Positions 1 through 5,555 of a stretch of DNA of 5,941 bases are shown here, in pieces. A program made the position numbers and the translations under genes. Position 1 is the stretch's first letter; each line of letters opens with the position of its first letter. The DNA comes from Betaproteobacteria bacterium (GTDB lineage: Bacteria; Pseudomonadota; Gammaproteobacteria; Burkholderiales; Usitatibacteraceae), in contig JANYFH010000082.1 in assembly GCA_025362705.1 (NCBI GenBank), positions 1 through 5,941 on the forward strand. Direction: 5' to 3'. The notes below the pieces were generated by a model. The model ran no database searches, was not told where the DNA came from, and saw only the letters and a list, made by a program, of their open reading frames with translations.

Positions 1-263
1 GAATAAAACGCCTGACGCAATCCCACCGCCGTAACCAGACCGGCGGTGCCGACGATGCGCCTGGCGGCAACGTCTTCGAGAACGAACATGAACAACTCAT
101 CGGCGCGCTCGGCGCGTGAGGCAAATGACGTGAGCGACGCATCGATGCGCTTGGACAATTCAGCTTCATCGTGCGGCAGTGTCGTCAGGCCAACACCCGT
201 CTTGCTGACCAATTGCATCAGCGTTGGCAGATCGGATAAAGCAATAGGGCGGATGAGCATCAT
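1..263 (-). CDS. astA: Arginine N-succinyltransferase, N-terminal part (cut by window edge)
   Basis: AstA (AruF in Pseudomonas) transfers a succinyl group from succinyl-CoA to the alpha-amino group of arginine in the cytoplasm, the first step of the AST arginine catabolic pathway. Reading the minus strand from ATG at 263 gives 87 codons with no stop. The N-terminus MMLIRPIALSDLPTLMQL, then SKTGVGLTTLP and FVLED, and the final VGLRQAFY region, align closely with my memory of E. coli AstA (MMVIRP, LMQLASKTGGGLTSLP, FVLED, AVGL...WY). This is the start of the GNAT-like acyltransferase fold. The family is usually about 340 residues, so roughly three quarters lie beyond base 1. The start ATG overlaps the aotP stop as ATGA, which argues for translational coupling. 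There is no clear Shine-Dalgarno of its own. Some genomes carry a paired AruF/AruG (AstA alpha/beta) arrangement; whether a second copy follows cannot be seen. Confidence 0.93.
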   Translation of the reverse strand, partial: MMLIRPIALSDLPTLMQLVSKTGVGLTTLPHDEAELSKRIDASLTSFASRAERADELFMFVLEDVAARRIVGTAGLVTAVGLRQAFY

Positions 264-1024
264 TTAAGGCTACCCGATAAAAACTGCTTCAAGCGTTCAC
301 TCTGCGGATCGACGAGAATTTGTTTGGGGTGTCCCTGCTCTTCGATCAAACCATTGTGCAGGAAAATCGCCGAATTCGACACCTCGCGGGCAAACGCCAT
401 TTCGTGTGTGACGACCATCATGGTGCGACCTTCGGCCGCGAGATCGCGCATTACCTTCAGTACTTCGCCGACCAGTTCAGGATCGAGCGCGGAGGTTGGT
501 TCGTCGAACAGCATGACCTCCGGCTCCATCGCCAGCGCACGCGCGATCGCCACGCGCTGCTGTTCGCCGCCGGAAAGATGCGCGGGGTAGTTATCCTTGC
601 GATGCCACACGCCGACGCGCTGCAGATGCCGTTCGGCGCGTTCGAGCGCATCGGTCTTGCTCAAACCGAGTACATGGGTAGGCGCTTCAATCACGTTTTC
701 CAGCGCGGTCATGTGCGACCATAAATTGAAATGCTGAAACACCATCGCCAGTCTGGCGCGCATGCGCTGCAACTGTTTTGGATCGGCGGCCTTGAGTGAT
801 CCGTCTTTGTCGGCGACGAGATTGAGCATTTCGCCATTGAGCGTGATCGTGCCCTGGTGCGGTTGTTCGAGCAGATTGATACAGCGAAGGAGGGTGCTTT
901 TCCCGGAACCGCTGGATCCGATGATGCAAGTCACATCGCCCGCGTTGGCAGCAAGCGAAACGCCCTTCAGCACTTCATTGCTACCGAAGCGTTTGTGAAG
1001 ATCGGTGACGAGAAGTTTTTGCAT
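260..1024 (-). CDS. aotP: Arginine/ornithine (basic amino acid) ABC transporter ATP-binding protein, HisP/AotP type
   Basis: Cytoplasmic ATPase that drives import through the AotQ/AotM permease pair. The 254-residue product has every ABC motif: Walker A GSSGSGKST at residues 36-44, Q-loop Gln97 in VFQHFN, signature LSGGEQQR at 150-157, Walker B VMLFDEP at 170-176, D-loop SALD at 178-181 and switch His207. It tracks HisP of enterics almost end to end (DLHKRFG near the start, HFNLWSHMT, PELVGEVL, C-terminal FLSGSLK) and has nearly the same length. The frame stays open upstream to 1141, but that extension overlaps aotO and lacks family similarity. MQKLLVTDLHKRFG at 1024 fits the family N-terminus. 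No Shine-Dalgarno precedes this ATG. A GTG six codons upstream, overlapping the aotO stop, is the only near alternative. It starts 10 bases after aotO and shares ATGA with astA, so expression is probably coupled to neighbours. HisP is the equally fitting family name; substrate is inferred from context. Confidence 0.95.
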   Translation of the reverse strand: MQKLLVTDLHKRFGSNEVLKGVSLAANAGDVTCIIGSSGSGKSTLLRCINLLEQPHQGTITLNGEMLNLVADKDGSLKAADPKQLQRMRARLAMVFQHFNLWSHMTALENVIEAPTHVLGLSKTDALERAERHLQRVGVWHRKDNYPAHLSGGEQQRVAIARALAMEPEVMLFDEPTSALDPELVGEVLKVMRDLAAEGRTMMVVTHEMAFAREVSNSAIFLHNGLIEEQGHPKQILVDPQSERLKQFLSGSLK

Positions 1025-1034
1025 CGGGATGGTG

Positions 1035-2153
1035 TCAGGCACCCAGCAATTTGCCGGTGCGAAACGCCGTCTTCCCGGCGATTTTGCAAAGGCGCATGCC
1101 GGCTGTAGCGAAATAGCGGTTTTCACGGGCGTAGAGCACACCGGCTGTGCCTGCCTTGAGTGTGGTGACCAGTGACGTGACGGGATCGATCACCTCGGCA
1201 ACTGCATCGCCTGCATTCACCATTTCGCCGGGCGCTTTTAAGAATACCACCACGCCACTCACCGGCGATTCCATGGCCTCCGATCCGGCGAGCGGAGTTG
1301 CACCGTGCAGTAGTGCGGGCATGGGCGGTGCTGCACCCTCGATTGCGCCACGATGCTGCAGGAACGCAATGATGTTGTTGGCGTCCTTCATCGCTGCGGC
1401 GTGATTCACGTCGGTCTGCCCGCGCAATTCCACCGTGACACAAAGGCAGCCCATCGGAATCGGAAATTTGTCCCTGAAATGTTCAGCGAGCTGCCACCAG
1501 GTTTGTGAGCAGGCTTCGTCGAACGGATTGCCGCCGCTCTCGGTTGCCAGCAGGGTTGCATGCGCGCCCATGTAGCGCGCCAGCGGCTCGCATTGCGCCC
1601 ACAACGGCGTGCCGGTGTACAGGTGCAAAACCGCATCGCTGTCGCAGTGCAGATCCAGCGATACGTCGGCGTCAACGGCGAGCCGCATCAGGGTCTTGCG
1701 CATGCTCGCCAATTCGTTCGTCGGCGTGATTTGATCGAGATGCGCCAGCATGGCACGTCGGATGACTTGCTTGTTGGTGTCCGCGCTATCAGTGAGAGTC
1801 GTCGACAGTGCTGCGGCGACATCCGGATAAAAGGCCGGATAGTGCCGGTTGAAATTTTCAGCCGAGGCCAGATCGAAGCGACCGATCTGGTTATGCATCA
1901 GCGTCTGCGCCAGCCCGATTGGATTGGCGACCGGCACGACGACGATTTCACCGATGATCTTGTTTGCCGCTTCAAGTGCGGCCAACCGCGTGCGCAAATG
2001 ATGTGCAACCAGCATCGGCGGCAATTCGTCGGCGTGCAGTGAGGCCTGCATGTAAATTTTTTGCCCCAGCCGACCGTTACTGTAATGAAAGCTCACCAGC
2101 TCGCGTTGAGTGCCGAGATAGGATTGGACGAGTGGATGCCTGATTGTTTGCAT
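1035..2153 (-). CDS. aotO: AotO-like zinc-dependent acylase, aspartoacylase/succinylglutamate desuccinylase family (substrate unknown)
   Basis: A 372-residue cytoplasmic protein of the M14-like AstE/AspA family, whose members hydrolyse N-acyl amino acids at a zinc centre. The expected site is complete. HxxE occurs at His40/Glu43 in SLHADELPP, the third zinc ligand is His169 in SLDLHCDSD, and a likely catalytic Glu242 lies in VTVELRGQ. The family block GRFD..SAENFNRHYP spans about 91-106. Residues about 290-362 (ESPVSGVVVFLKAPGE, then VIDPVT) look like the biotinyl/lipoyl-like beta domain that ends this family. No signal peptide is present. Position between permease and ATPase matches aotO of the Pseudomonas aot operon, whose function is not established. 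It is longer than and distinct from true AstE, which is normally encoded in the ast cluster. The ATG follows the aotM stop by 8 bases and has no Shine-Dalgarno, suggesting coupling. A deacylase acting on an acylated basic amino acid is a reasonable guess, not shown. Confidence 0.88.
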   Translation of the reverse strand: MQTIRHPLVQSYLGTQRELVSFHYSNGRLGQKIYMQASLHADELPPMLVAHHLRTRLAALEAANKIIGEIVVVPVANPIGLAQTLMHNQIGRFDLASAENFNRHYPAFYPDVAAALSTTLTDSADTNKQVIRRAMLAHLDQITPTNELASMRKTLMRLAVDADVSLDLHCDSDAVLHLYTGTPLWAQCEPLARYMGAHATLLATESGGNPFDEACSQTWWQLAEHFRDKFPIPMGCLCVTVELRGQTDVNHAAAMKDANNIIAFLQHRGAIEGAAPPMPALLHGATPLAGSEAMESPVSGVVVFLKAPGEMVNAGDAVAEVIDPVTSLVTTLKAGTAGVLYARENRYFATAGMRLCKIAGKTAFRTGKLLGA

Positions 2154-2161
2154 GGTGAATT

Positions 2162-2854
2162 CTAGACGCGCGCAGCCAGATGTACGAGCCAGCGTTTTTC
2201 GGCCAAACGAAACAGGCCAACAAGAATGAAGGTTAACCCAAGGTAGAAGACTGCCGCCGTAATAAATGCCTCAAATGGCAAGTAGTAGCGCGAATTGACT
2301 TCGCGCGCGGCACCGGTGATATCGAGAAGCGTAACGATACTTGCCAGCGATGTGCCGTGGAGCATCATGATGACTTCATTGCTATAGGCATGCAGCGAAC
2401 GGCGCAGCGCCGAGGGCAAAAGGATGCGCCGGTAGAGAGTCAGCCGCGACATGCCCAGACTTTTCGCGGCTTCGATTTCGCCATGGCTGGTGGCAGAAAT
2501 CGCGCCGGCAATAATCTCTGTTGTGTAAGCACAGGTATTGATACCGAACGCCAGCACCGCGCAAAACCAGGCCGACGAGAACCATTCCCACAGCCAGCTC
2601 TGCCGCATTGATTCGAATTGCGCGAGTCCGTAATAGATGAGAAACAATTGCACCAGCAGCGGCGTGCCGCGAATGACGTAGGTAAACAGCCACACCGGGT
2701 AGGACAGCAGCGGATTTGCCGAGGACCGCATGACGGCCAGGGGCATCGCCCCGGCGAGGCCGATCAGAAGCGAGACCAACAATAATTTCACGGTGAGCCA
2801 TGCGCCACTCACATAGAGCGGGAGGCTATTGACGATGACATCCAGACTCAGCAC
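2162..2854 (-). CDS. aotM: Basic amino acid ABC transporter permease, HisM/AotM type
   Basis: Inner-membrane subunit that pairs with AotQ to form the translocation path. The 230-residue protein has about five hydrophobic segments (roughly 13-40, 55-80, 96-118, 163-180, 195-215). The EAA loop that docks on the ATPase starts at Glu128-Ala129-Ala130, with Gly134 and ILLP at 144-147. Strong HisM hallmarks are PVWLFTYVIRGTPLLVQL, NTCAYTTEI, HGEIEAA, LPSALR, AYSNEVIMMLH and the C-terminal FRLAEKRWL. The start is GTG at 2854, which shares one base with the aotQ stop (TAGTG). No in-frame ATG lies nearby, so GTG is the supported choice. This tight junction is typical of the two permease genes in this family and points to translational coupling. 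The exact ligand is set mainly by the binding protein, so arginine/ornithine is inferred from operon context. Confidence 0.94.
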   Translation of the reverse strand: MLSLDVIVNSLPLYVSGAWLTVKLLLVSLLIGLAGAMPLAVMRSSANPLLSYPVWLFTYVIRGTPLLVQLFLIYYGLAQFESMRQSWLWEWFSSAWFCAVLAFGINTCAYTTEIIAGAISATSHGEIEAAKSLGMSRLTLYRRILLPSALRRSLHAYSNEVIMMLHGTSLASIVTLLDITGAAREVNSRYYLPFEAFITAAVFYLGLTFILVGLFRLAEKRWLVHLAARV

Positions 2855-3543
2855 TACAGCACCGCCACTTTCGTACCAAGTGAATAGCGCTTTTGCATAT
2901 ACCGCAACAACAACAATGACACCGTGGTGATCAACAGATATAGGACGCCTGCAGCGAGATAAAACGTAAATGGCTCGCGGGTGGTGCCCGCAGCCATGCC
3001 AGCGCGCTGCATCATGTCGGAAAGGCCGATGACTGAAACGAGGGCGGTGGATTTCACCAACACCAGCCAGTTGTTGGAAAAACCCGGCAGCGCAAAGCGC
3101 ACCATCTGCGGCAATGTGATACGCATGAAAACCTGCGTGTTCGTCATGCCAAAGGCGATACCGGCTTCGCGTTGTCCAGACGGTATGGCCATGATTGCGC
3201 CGCGAAAGGTCTCCGTCAGATAGGCGCCGAAAATGAAACCGATGGTCGCGACACCGGCAATAAAGGGATTGATGTCCATGACTTCTTTAATGCCGAGGCG
3301 CATTGTGAATTCATTGATGACAAGCTGGCCGCCATAAAAAATCAACAGCATCAGCACCAGGTCCGGCACACCGCGGATGACAGTGGTGTAGACCGTCGCG
3401 ATGGTCTTCAACATGGATGATGCCGACAGCTTCATCAGCGCGCCCGTCATGCCGAGCACGATTGCAATGGCGAGCGAGCAGATGGCGACCGACAGTGTGA
3501 CGCCGGTCCCTTCAATCAGGCTTGGCAGGAAGCCGCGCAACAT
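2854..3543 (-). CDS. aotQ: Basic amino acid ABC transporter permease, HisQ/AotQ type
   Basis: Inner-membrane partner of AotM in the arginine/ornithine importer. It is 229 residues with about five membrane segments (roughly 10-38, 53-78, 92-116, 157-176, 194-216). Diagnostic HisQ stretches include YTTVIRGVPDLVLMLLIFYG at about 52-71, GFIFGAYLTETFRGA at about 102-116, LPGFSNNW, KSTALVS and the tail KRYSLGTK. The EAA loop reads EAG at 126-128 with Gly132 and TLP at 143-145; the third position is Gly rather than Ala, a mild variation. The ATG at 3543 gives the family's usual N-terminus (MLRGFLPSLIEG, compare MLYGFS in HisQ). The Shine-Dalgarno is weak. It follows aotJ after a 67-base gap, the only substantial gap in the operon, and ends overlapping the GTG of aotM. 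Confidence 0.95.
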   Translation of the reverse strand: MLRGFLPSLIEGTGVTLSVAICSLAIAIVLGMTGALMKLSASSMLKTIATVYTTVIRGVPDLVLMLLIFYGGQLVINEFTMRLGIKEVMDINPFIAGVATIGFIFGAYLTETFRGAIMAIPSGQREAGIAFGMTNTQVFMRITLPQMVRFALPGFSNNWLVLVKSTALVSVIGLSDMMQRAGMAAGTTREPFTFYLAAGVLYLLITTVSLLLLRYMQKRYSLGTKVAVL

Positions 3544-3571
3544 ATCGTTATCTGCGATCCACGCGGCGGTT

Positions 3572-3584
3572 CGTGAACGTCACG
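3572..3584 (-). other. Small inverted repeat in the aotJ-aotQ gap
   Basis: The 67-base space between aotJ and aotQ contains a perfect 5-bp inverted repeat (CGTGA, 3-base spacer, TCACG). A second 4-bp palindrome, GTTC-GT-GAAC at 3569-3578, overlaps it. In enteric his and argT operons a stem-loop in the same place limits transcription or protects the upstream binding-protein message, so that this protein is made in excess over the membrane parts. This stem is short and lacks a T tract, so it is not a terminator. A regulatory role is only a suggestion, and it could be chance. Confidence 0.25.
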
Positions 3585-3610
3585 TCAAATCGCCAGCCCG
3601 GGCAACAAGT

Positions 3611-4408
3611 TCACTTCCCGCCATAAACATCAAACTGGAAATACTTGTCGTTGATTTTTTTGTAGACGCCGTTGGCGCGGATCGCCTTGATTGCGGCGTT
3701 GAATTCGTCGCGCAGTGCAGTATCGGTTTTGCGCAAGCCAATTCCCGCGCCATAGCCAAAGTATTTCGGCTCCATGTAGACGGGACCAAAGAAAGAGAAG
3801 TCTTTACCAGCGGGCAGGAGAAAAAAGCCTTGTGAAGCGGCGACCTGATCAACCAGTACCGCGTCAAGCCGGCCCGATGTCAAATCCAGAAACACATCAT
3901 CCTGCTTTGCGTAGCGGACAATTTCGGATTCCTTGAAGGTGTCCGTGACGAAGCGGTCGTGGATGGTGGTGCGCTGCACGCCGATGCGCTTGCCTTTCAT
4001 TCCGGCGGTGGTTGCGGCAAGCGCCGCATTTTTTTTGCCGACGAAGCGCGCGGGGGTGTGGTAGTACTTGTCGGAAAATTCGATGACCTGTTTGCGTTCA
4101 TCGGTAATCGACATTGACGCAATGATGGCGTCGAGTTTCTTGGCTTGCAGCGACGGAATCATGCCATCGAATTCCTGTTGCACGAGCGTGCATTGCGCCT
4201 TAATTTGCTCGCAGAGCGCGTTGGCGATGTCGATATCGAAGCCCTTGATTTTGCCGTCGGTACCGAGTTCGCTGAACGGCGGGTAAGCGCCTTCGACGCC
4301 GATACGCAACTTGCGCGTCTGTGCAGTTGCAGGGAACGATGCGATCAAGGTCGCGGTCGATACAAAAAGAGCCAGCGTGATCAGTAACAGGGAAGCAGTT
4401 TTTTTCAT
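3611..4408 (-). CDS. aotJ: Periplasmic lysine/arginine/ornithine-type binding protein (AotJ/ArgT/HisJ family)
   Basis: The periplasmic receptor that captures basic amino acids and delivers them to AotQMP. The 265-residue precursor begins MKKTASLLLITLALF, a classic signal peptide, with likely cleavage after Ala29 (PATA|Q). The mature part follows the LAO/HisJ plan: GVEGAYPPFSE at 38-47, KGFDIDIANALC at 55-66, Cys66/Cys73 as the conserved disulfide pair, SMSITDER at 98-105 with Arg105 as the probable ligand-carboxylate contact, SGRLDAVLVDQVAAS at about 178-192, PAGKDF and YFGYGAGIGLRK. The frame extends 18 codons further upstream to 4462. I chose 4408 because a strong AAGGA lies 7 bases before it and the signal peptide starts there. 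It is the first gene of the operon. Its sequence most resembles lysine/arginine/ornithine binders; the choice among arginine, ornithine, lysine and histidine cannot be settled here, but the downstream astA favours arginine. Confidence 0.95.
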   Translation of the reverse strand: MKKTASLLLITLALFVSTATLIASFPATAQTRKLRIGVEGAYPPFSELGTDGKIKGFDIDIANALCEQIKAQCTLVQQEFDGMIPSLQAKKLDAIIASMSITDERKQVIEFSDKYYHTPARFVGKKNAALAATTAGMKGKRIGVQRTTIHDRFVTDTFKESEIVRYAKQDDVFLDLTSGRLDAVLVDQVAASQGFFLLPAGKDFSFFGPVYMEPKYFGYGAGIGLRKTDTALRDEFNAAIKAIRANGVYKKINDKYFQFDVYGGK

Positions 4409-4413
4409 CTTGA

Positions 4414-4434
4414 AGTCCTTAATTGTTGGCGACA
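4414..4434 (-). promoter_or_regulatory. Candidate ArgR-type operator half-site upstream of aotJ
   Basis: On the minus strand, TGTCGC at 4434-4429 is followed by 8 bases, then AA at 4420-4419, then 5 bases. This fits the half-site pattern TGTCGC-N8-AA-N5 that I recall for the AraC-family arginine regulator ArgR of Pseudomonas, whose sites are tandem direct repeats of 21 bases. The adjoining upstream 21 bases (4435-4455) keep AA at the right position but match TGTCGC at only two of six bases, so the second half is weak. The site would cover the start point and Shine-Dalgarno of aotJ. No argR gene is in the window. Confidence 0.35.
4416..4420 (-). promoter_or_regulatory. Shine-Dalgarno of aotJ
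   Basis: AAGGA on the minus strand with 7 bases before the ATG at 4408. It decides the start of aotJ against the longer open frame from 4462 and is the only strong ribosome binding site in the minus-strand operon. Confidence 0.85.
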
Positions 4435-4462
4435 GCATATTTGCCGCGGCGCGCAAGTGCAA
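4434..4462 (-). promoter_or_regulatory. Candidate sigma-70 promoter of the aot-ast operon
   Basis: On the minus strand, a -35-like TTGCAC (4462-4457; 3 of 6 consensus bases, but including TTG) is separated by exactly 17 bases from a -10-like TATGCT (4439-4434; 4 of 6). Transcription would start near 4427, leaving a leader of about 20 bases that still contains the AAGGA. Spacing is ideal but both boxes are weak, as expected for a promoter controlled by an activator or repressor. Found by eye only. Confidence 0.4.
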
Positions 4463-4753
4463 AGTATCCCAGACTGGCAGATACCGTGCGAAAACGTGGC
4501 AACGGTGGGTACTGGAAAATTGTTGCGGCGAATCGAGATGGCTAAACTTTCCTGCGGACGTTAACAGCGTAGGCCGCCATTTGGTGCGGCGTCCAGACAG
4601 AAAATGGCTGAAACGGCAAGCTGGGCGCGGAGTTTGCTATTTTCATTGGTCGGCAATGCGGCCGCTGCGCGGAACCTTCGGCGACGTCAGTGGTCTCTTT
4701 TTAAAGGCTCGCAAAAATAGAAGCCCAAACATGCGCCTCCACTACACAACAAA

Positions 4754-4758
4754 AAGGA
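4754..4758 (+). promoter_or_regulatory. Shine-Dalgarno of the outer-membrane protein gene
   Basis: AAGGA in an A-rich leader, 7 bases before the ATG at 4766. It supports this ATG as the start and is close to ideal, consistent with a well-translated outer-membrane protein. Confidence 0.85.
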
Positions 4759-4765
4759 AAATCAA

Positions 4766-5410
4766 ATGAAAAAACCACTCGGTATCATTGCAGCAGTGTT
4801 AACCCTTTCGACTGCCGGTGCAGTGCAGGCACAGTCCGCTCCTTTGTATGGCGGCGTCTCTTTTGGCAGTACCCGATCCAACGTCAGCGCCGGTGAGGTC
4901 AACGATTTTTTTCGTTCGCTGGGCTACGGTTCACCATCGACTTCGGCCGACGATAAAGACAGCGCCTATAAATTTTCGCTGGGTTACCGGTTCTCGCCGA
5001 TGGTCGCAGTGGAAGGTTTTTACGCTGACCTCGGCAAATACAACAGCCGCACCACCTTGACTTCCCCTTCTGCTGGCAGTGTGAGTGCCGATTACAAATC
5101 CAAAGGGTATGGCGTTGATCTGGTGCTGTCGGCACCAATGTCGCAGGCGTTTTCTGTGTATGGTCGCCTCGGTGTCATCCAGGCTAAAACGGACGCTACT
5201 TTTGGGTCCACGCCAAGCAGTCTATTGACTTTCAATCAGGGCAGCAAGAAAAAGACCGGCGAACACTATGGCGCCGGGCTGCAATACGATCTCAATCCGG
5301 CACTGGCATTGCGCGGCGAGGTCGAGACTTATCGCAAGCTTGGCGACGCCTCAACGGGCGGTGAGCTGAAAGTTGATGTCATTTCGGTGGGCGCGATCTT
5401 TCGTTTTTAG
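4766..5410 (+). CDS. Outer-membrane beta-barrel protein, OmpA-transmembrane-domain/OMP_b-brl-like
   Basis: A 214-residue secreted protein predicted to form a small, probably eight-stranded, barrel in the outer membrane. The signal peptide runs from MKKPLGIIAAVLTLST to a cleavage site after Ala22 (VQA|QS). Amphipathic beta segments can be seen at about 27-36, 67-77, 79-89, 108-123, 128-143, 166-176, 179-190 and 201-214. The protein ends IFRF, with the terminal Phe that the BAM assembly machinery recognises. The second half (GVDLVLSAP, VYGRLGVIQAKTD, YGAGLQYDLNPALALRGEVE, then VISVGAIFRF) resembles the N-terminal barrel of OmpA. There is no OmpA-like peptidoglycan-binding domain, so it is barrel only. 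Residues 143-165, with many Ser/Thr and Lys-Lys-Lys, are likely an exposed loop. The gene stands alone between its Shine-Dalgarno and a strong terminator. Function is unknown: structural, adhesion and small-pore roles all remain possible. Confidence 0.85.
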   Translation: MKKPLGIIAAVLTLSTAGAVQAQSAPLYGGVSFGSTRSNVSAGEVNDFFRSLGYGSPSTSADDKDSAYKFSLGYRFSPMVAVEGFYADLGKYNSRTTLTSPSAGSVSADYKSKGYGVDLVLSAPMSQAFSVYGRLGVIQAKTDATFGSTPSSLLTFNQGSKKKTGEHYGAGLQYDLNPALALRGEVETYRKLGDASTGGELKVDVISVGAIFRF

Positions 5411-5437
5411 TTCCAGATTTCGCTTAGCTCTGTTCAG

Positions 5438-5474
5438 AAAGCCGCATGCAGTGATTGCATGCGGCTTTTCTTTT
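5438..5474 (+). terminator. Intrinsic terminator after the outer-membrane protein gene
   Basis: A perfect 13-bp stem (5438-5450 pairing with 5456-5468) with a 5-base loop GTGAT is followed by a T-rich run TTTTCTTTT (5466-5474). It begins 27 bases after the stop codon at 5410. The stem core GCCGCATGCA is GC-rich. It should end the outer-membrane protein transcript and insulate the methyltransferase gene, which therefore needs its own promoter. Confidence 0.93.
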
Positions 5475-5508
5475 GGCGTGTGTTTCCATGAGAGGAGAAA
5501 GTTGGCGA

Positions 5509-5547
5509 ATGCTGACTATCGAAGCGGTTGTTGTTAGAACCTTATAA
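5509..5547 (+). CDS. Possible 12-codon leader ORF before the methyltransferase
   Basis: ATG at 5509 opens MLTIEAVVVRTL and ends in TAA at 5545-5547, whose last A is the first base of the in-frame methyltransferase ATG at 5547 (TAATG). An AGGAG at 5493-5497 lies 11 bases upstream, somewhat far but the only Shine-Dalgarno-like sequence in this leader. An in-frame ATG at 5488 would make it 19 codons. It could couple translation to the methyltransferase, which has no ribosome binding site of its own. Such short frames arise easily by chance, so this is tentative. Confidence 0.2.
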   Translation: MLTIEAVVVRTL

Positions 5548-5548
5548 T
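5543..5548 (+). promoter_or_regulatory. Perfect -10 box (TATAAT) just upstream of the methyltransferase start
   Basis: TATAAT matches the sigma-70 -10 consensus at all six positions and lies 7 bases before the ATG at 5556. The region 16-18 bases upstream (about 5519-5526) has no good -35 box and there is no TG extension. If used, transcription would begin at or next to the A of the 5556 ATG, giving a leaderless or nearly leaderless message. The 5547 ATG would then lie inside the promoter and be unused. Confidence 0.4.
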
Positions 5549-5555
5549 GCATCAC

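Larger units (their letters stand above)
4409..4765. other. Divergent intergenic region between aotJ and the outer-membrane protein gene
   Basis: A 357-base stretch with no supported gene. A plus-strand open frame crosses it from inside aotJ to 4769, but it is antisense to aotJ on its left, ends by overlapping the downstream start, and its translation resembles no protein family I know. The minus-strand side near aotJ holds the promoter, ArgR-like site and Shine-Dalgarno listed separately. The middle part (about 4490-4700) has a short GCCGC...GCGGC inverted repeat at 4573-4590 and a GCGGCCGC palindrome near 4658, neither with a clear role. No convincing sigma-70 promoter for the plus-strand gene could be picked out by eye. 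Confidence 0.7.

Noticed and set aside
320..724. Long plus-strand open frames antisense to aotP (also antisense frames opposite aotO, 1560-2042, and aotQ, 3401-3835).
   Set aside because: These are typical shadows of coding DNA with biased third positions. They have no family motifs or ribosome sites, and the opposite strand encodes clearly recognised proteins.
1025..1141. N-terminal extension of the AotP reading frame upstream of 1024.
   Set aside because: It overlaps the 3' end of aotO in another frame, has no resemblance to HisP family N-termini, and the ATG at 1024 gives the standard family length.
2150..2166. On the minus strand, TCTAGAATTCACCATG before aotO looks like a vector linker (XbaI and EcoRI sites plus a CACCATG start).
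   Set aside because: The flanking reading frames are natural and continuous: aotM ends normally at the TAG within it and aotO has its family N-terminus. The operon order is also that of the known aot cluster. Chance restriction sites are the simpler explanation.
4409..4462. Longer start for AotJ at 4462.
   Set aside because: It would put 18 unrelated residues before a textbook signal peptide and ignore the strong AAGGA before 4408; it would also cover the candidate promoter.
4573..4590. Inverted repeat GCCGC...GCGGC in the intergenic region as a possible terminator or operator.
   Set aside because: Only 5 bp with an 8-base spacer and no T tract; not distinguishable from chance in GC-rich DNA.
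4608..4640. CTGAAA ... TGCTAT as a promoter for the outer-membrane protein gene.
   Set aside because: The spacer is 21 bases, too long for sigma-70, and the -10 match is poor.
4311..4769. 152-codon plus-strand open frame across the intergenic region.
   Set aside because: Its first 98 bases are antisense to aotJ, the translation is Arg/Lys-rich without recognisable motifs, no Shine-Dalgarno precedes it, and it ends overlapping the next gene's start.
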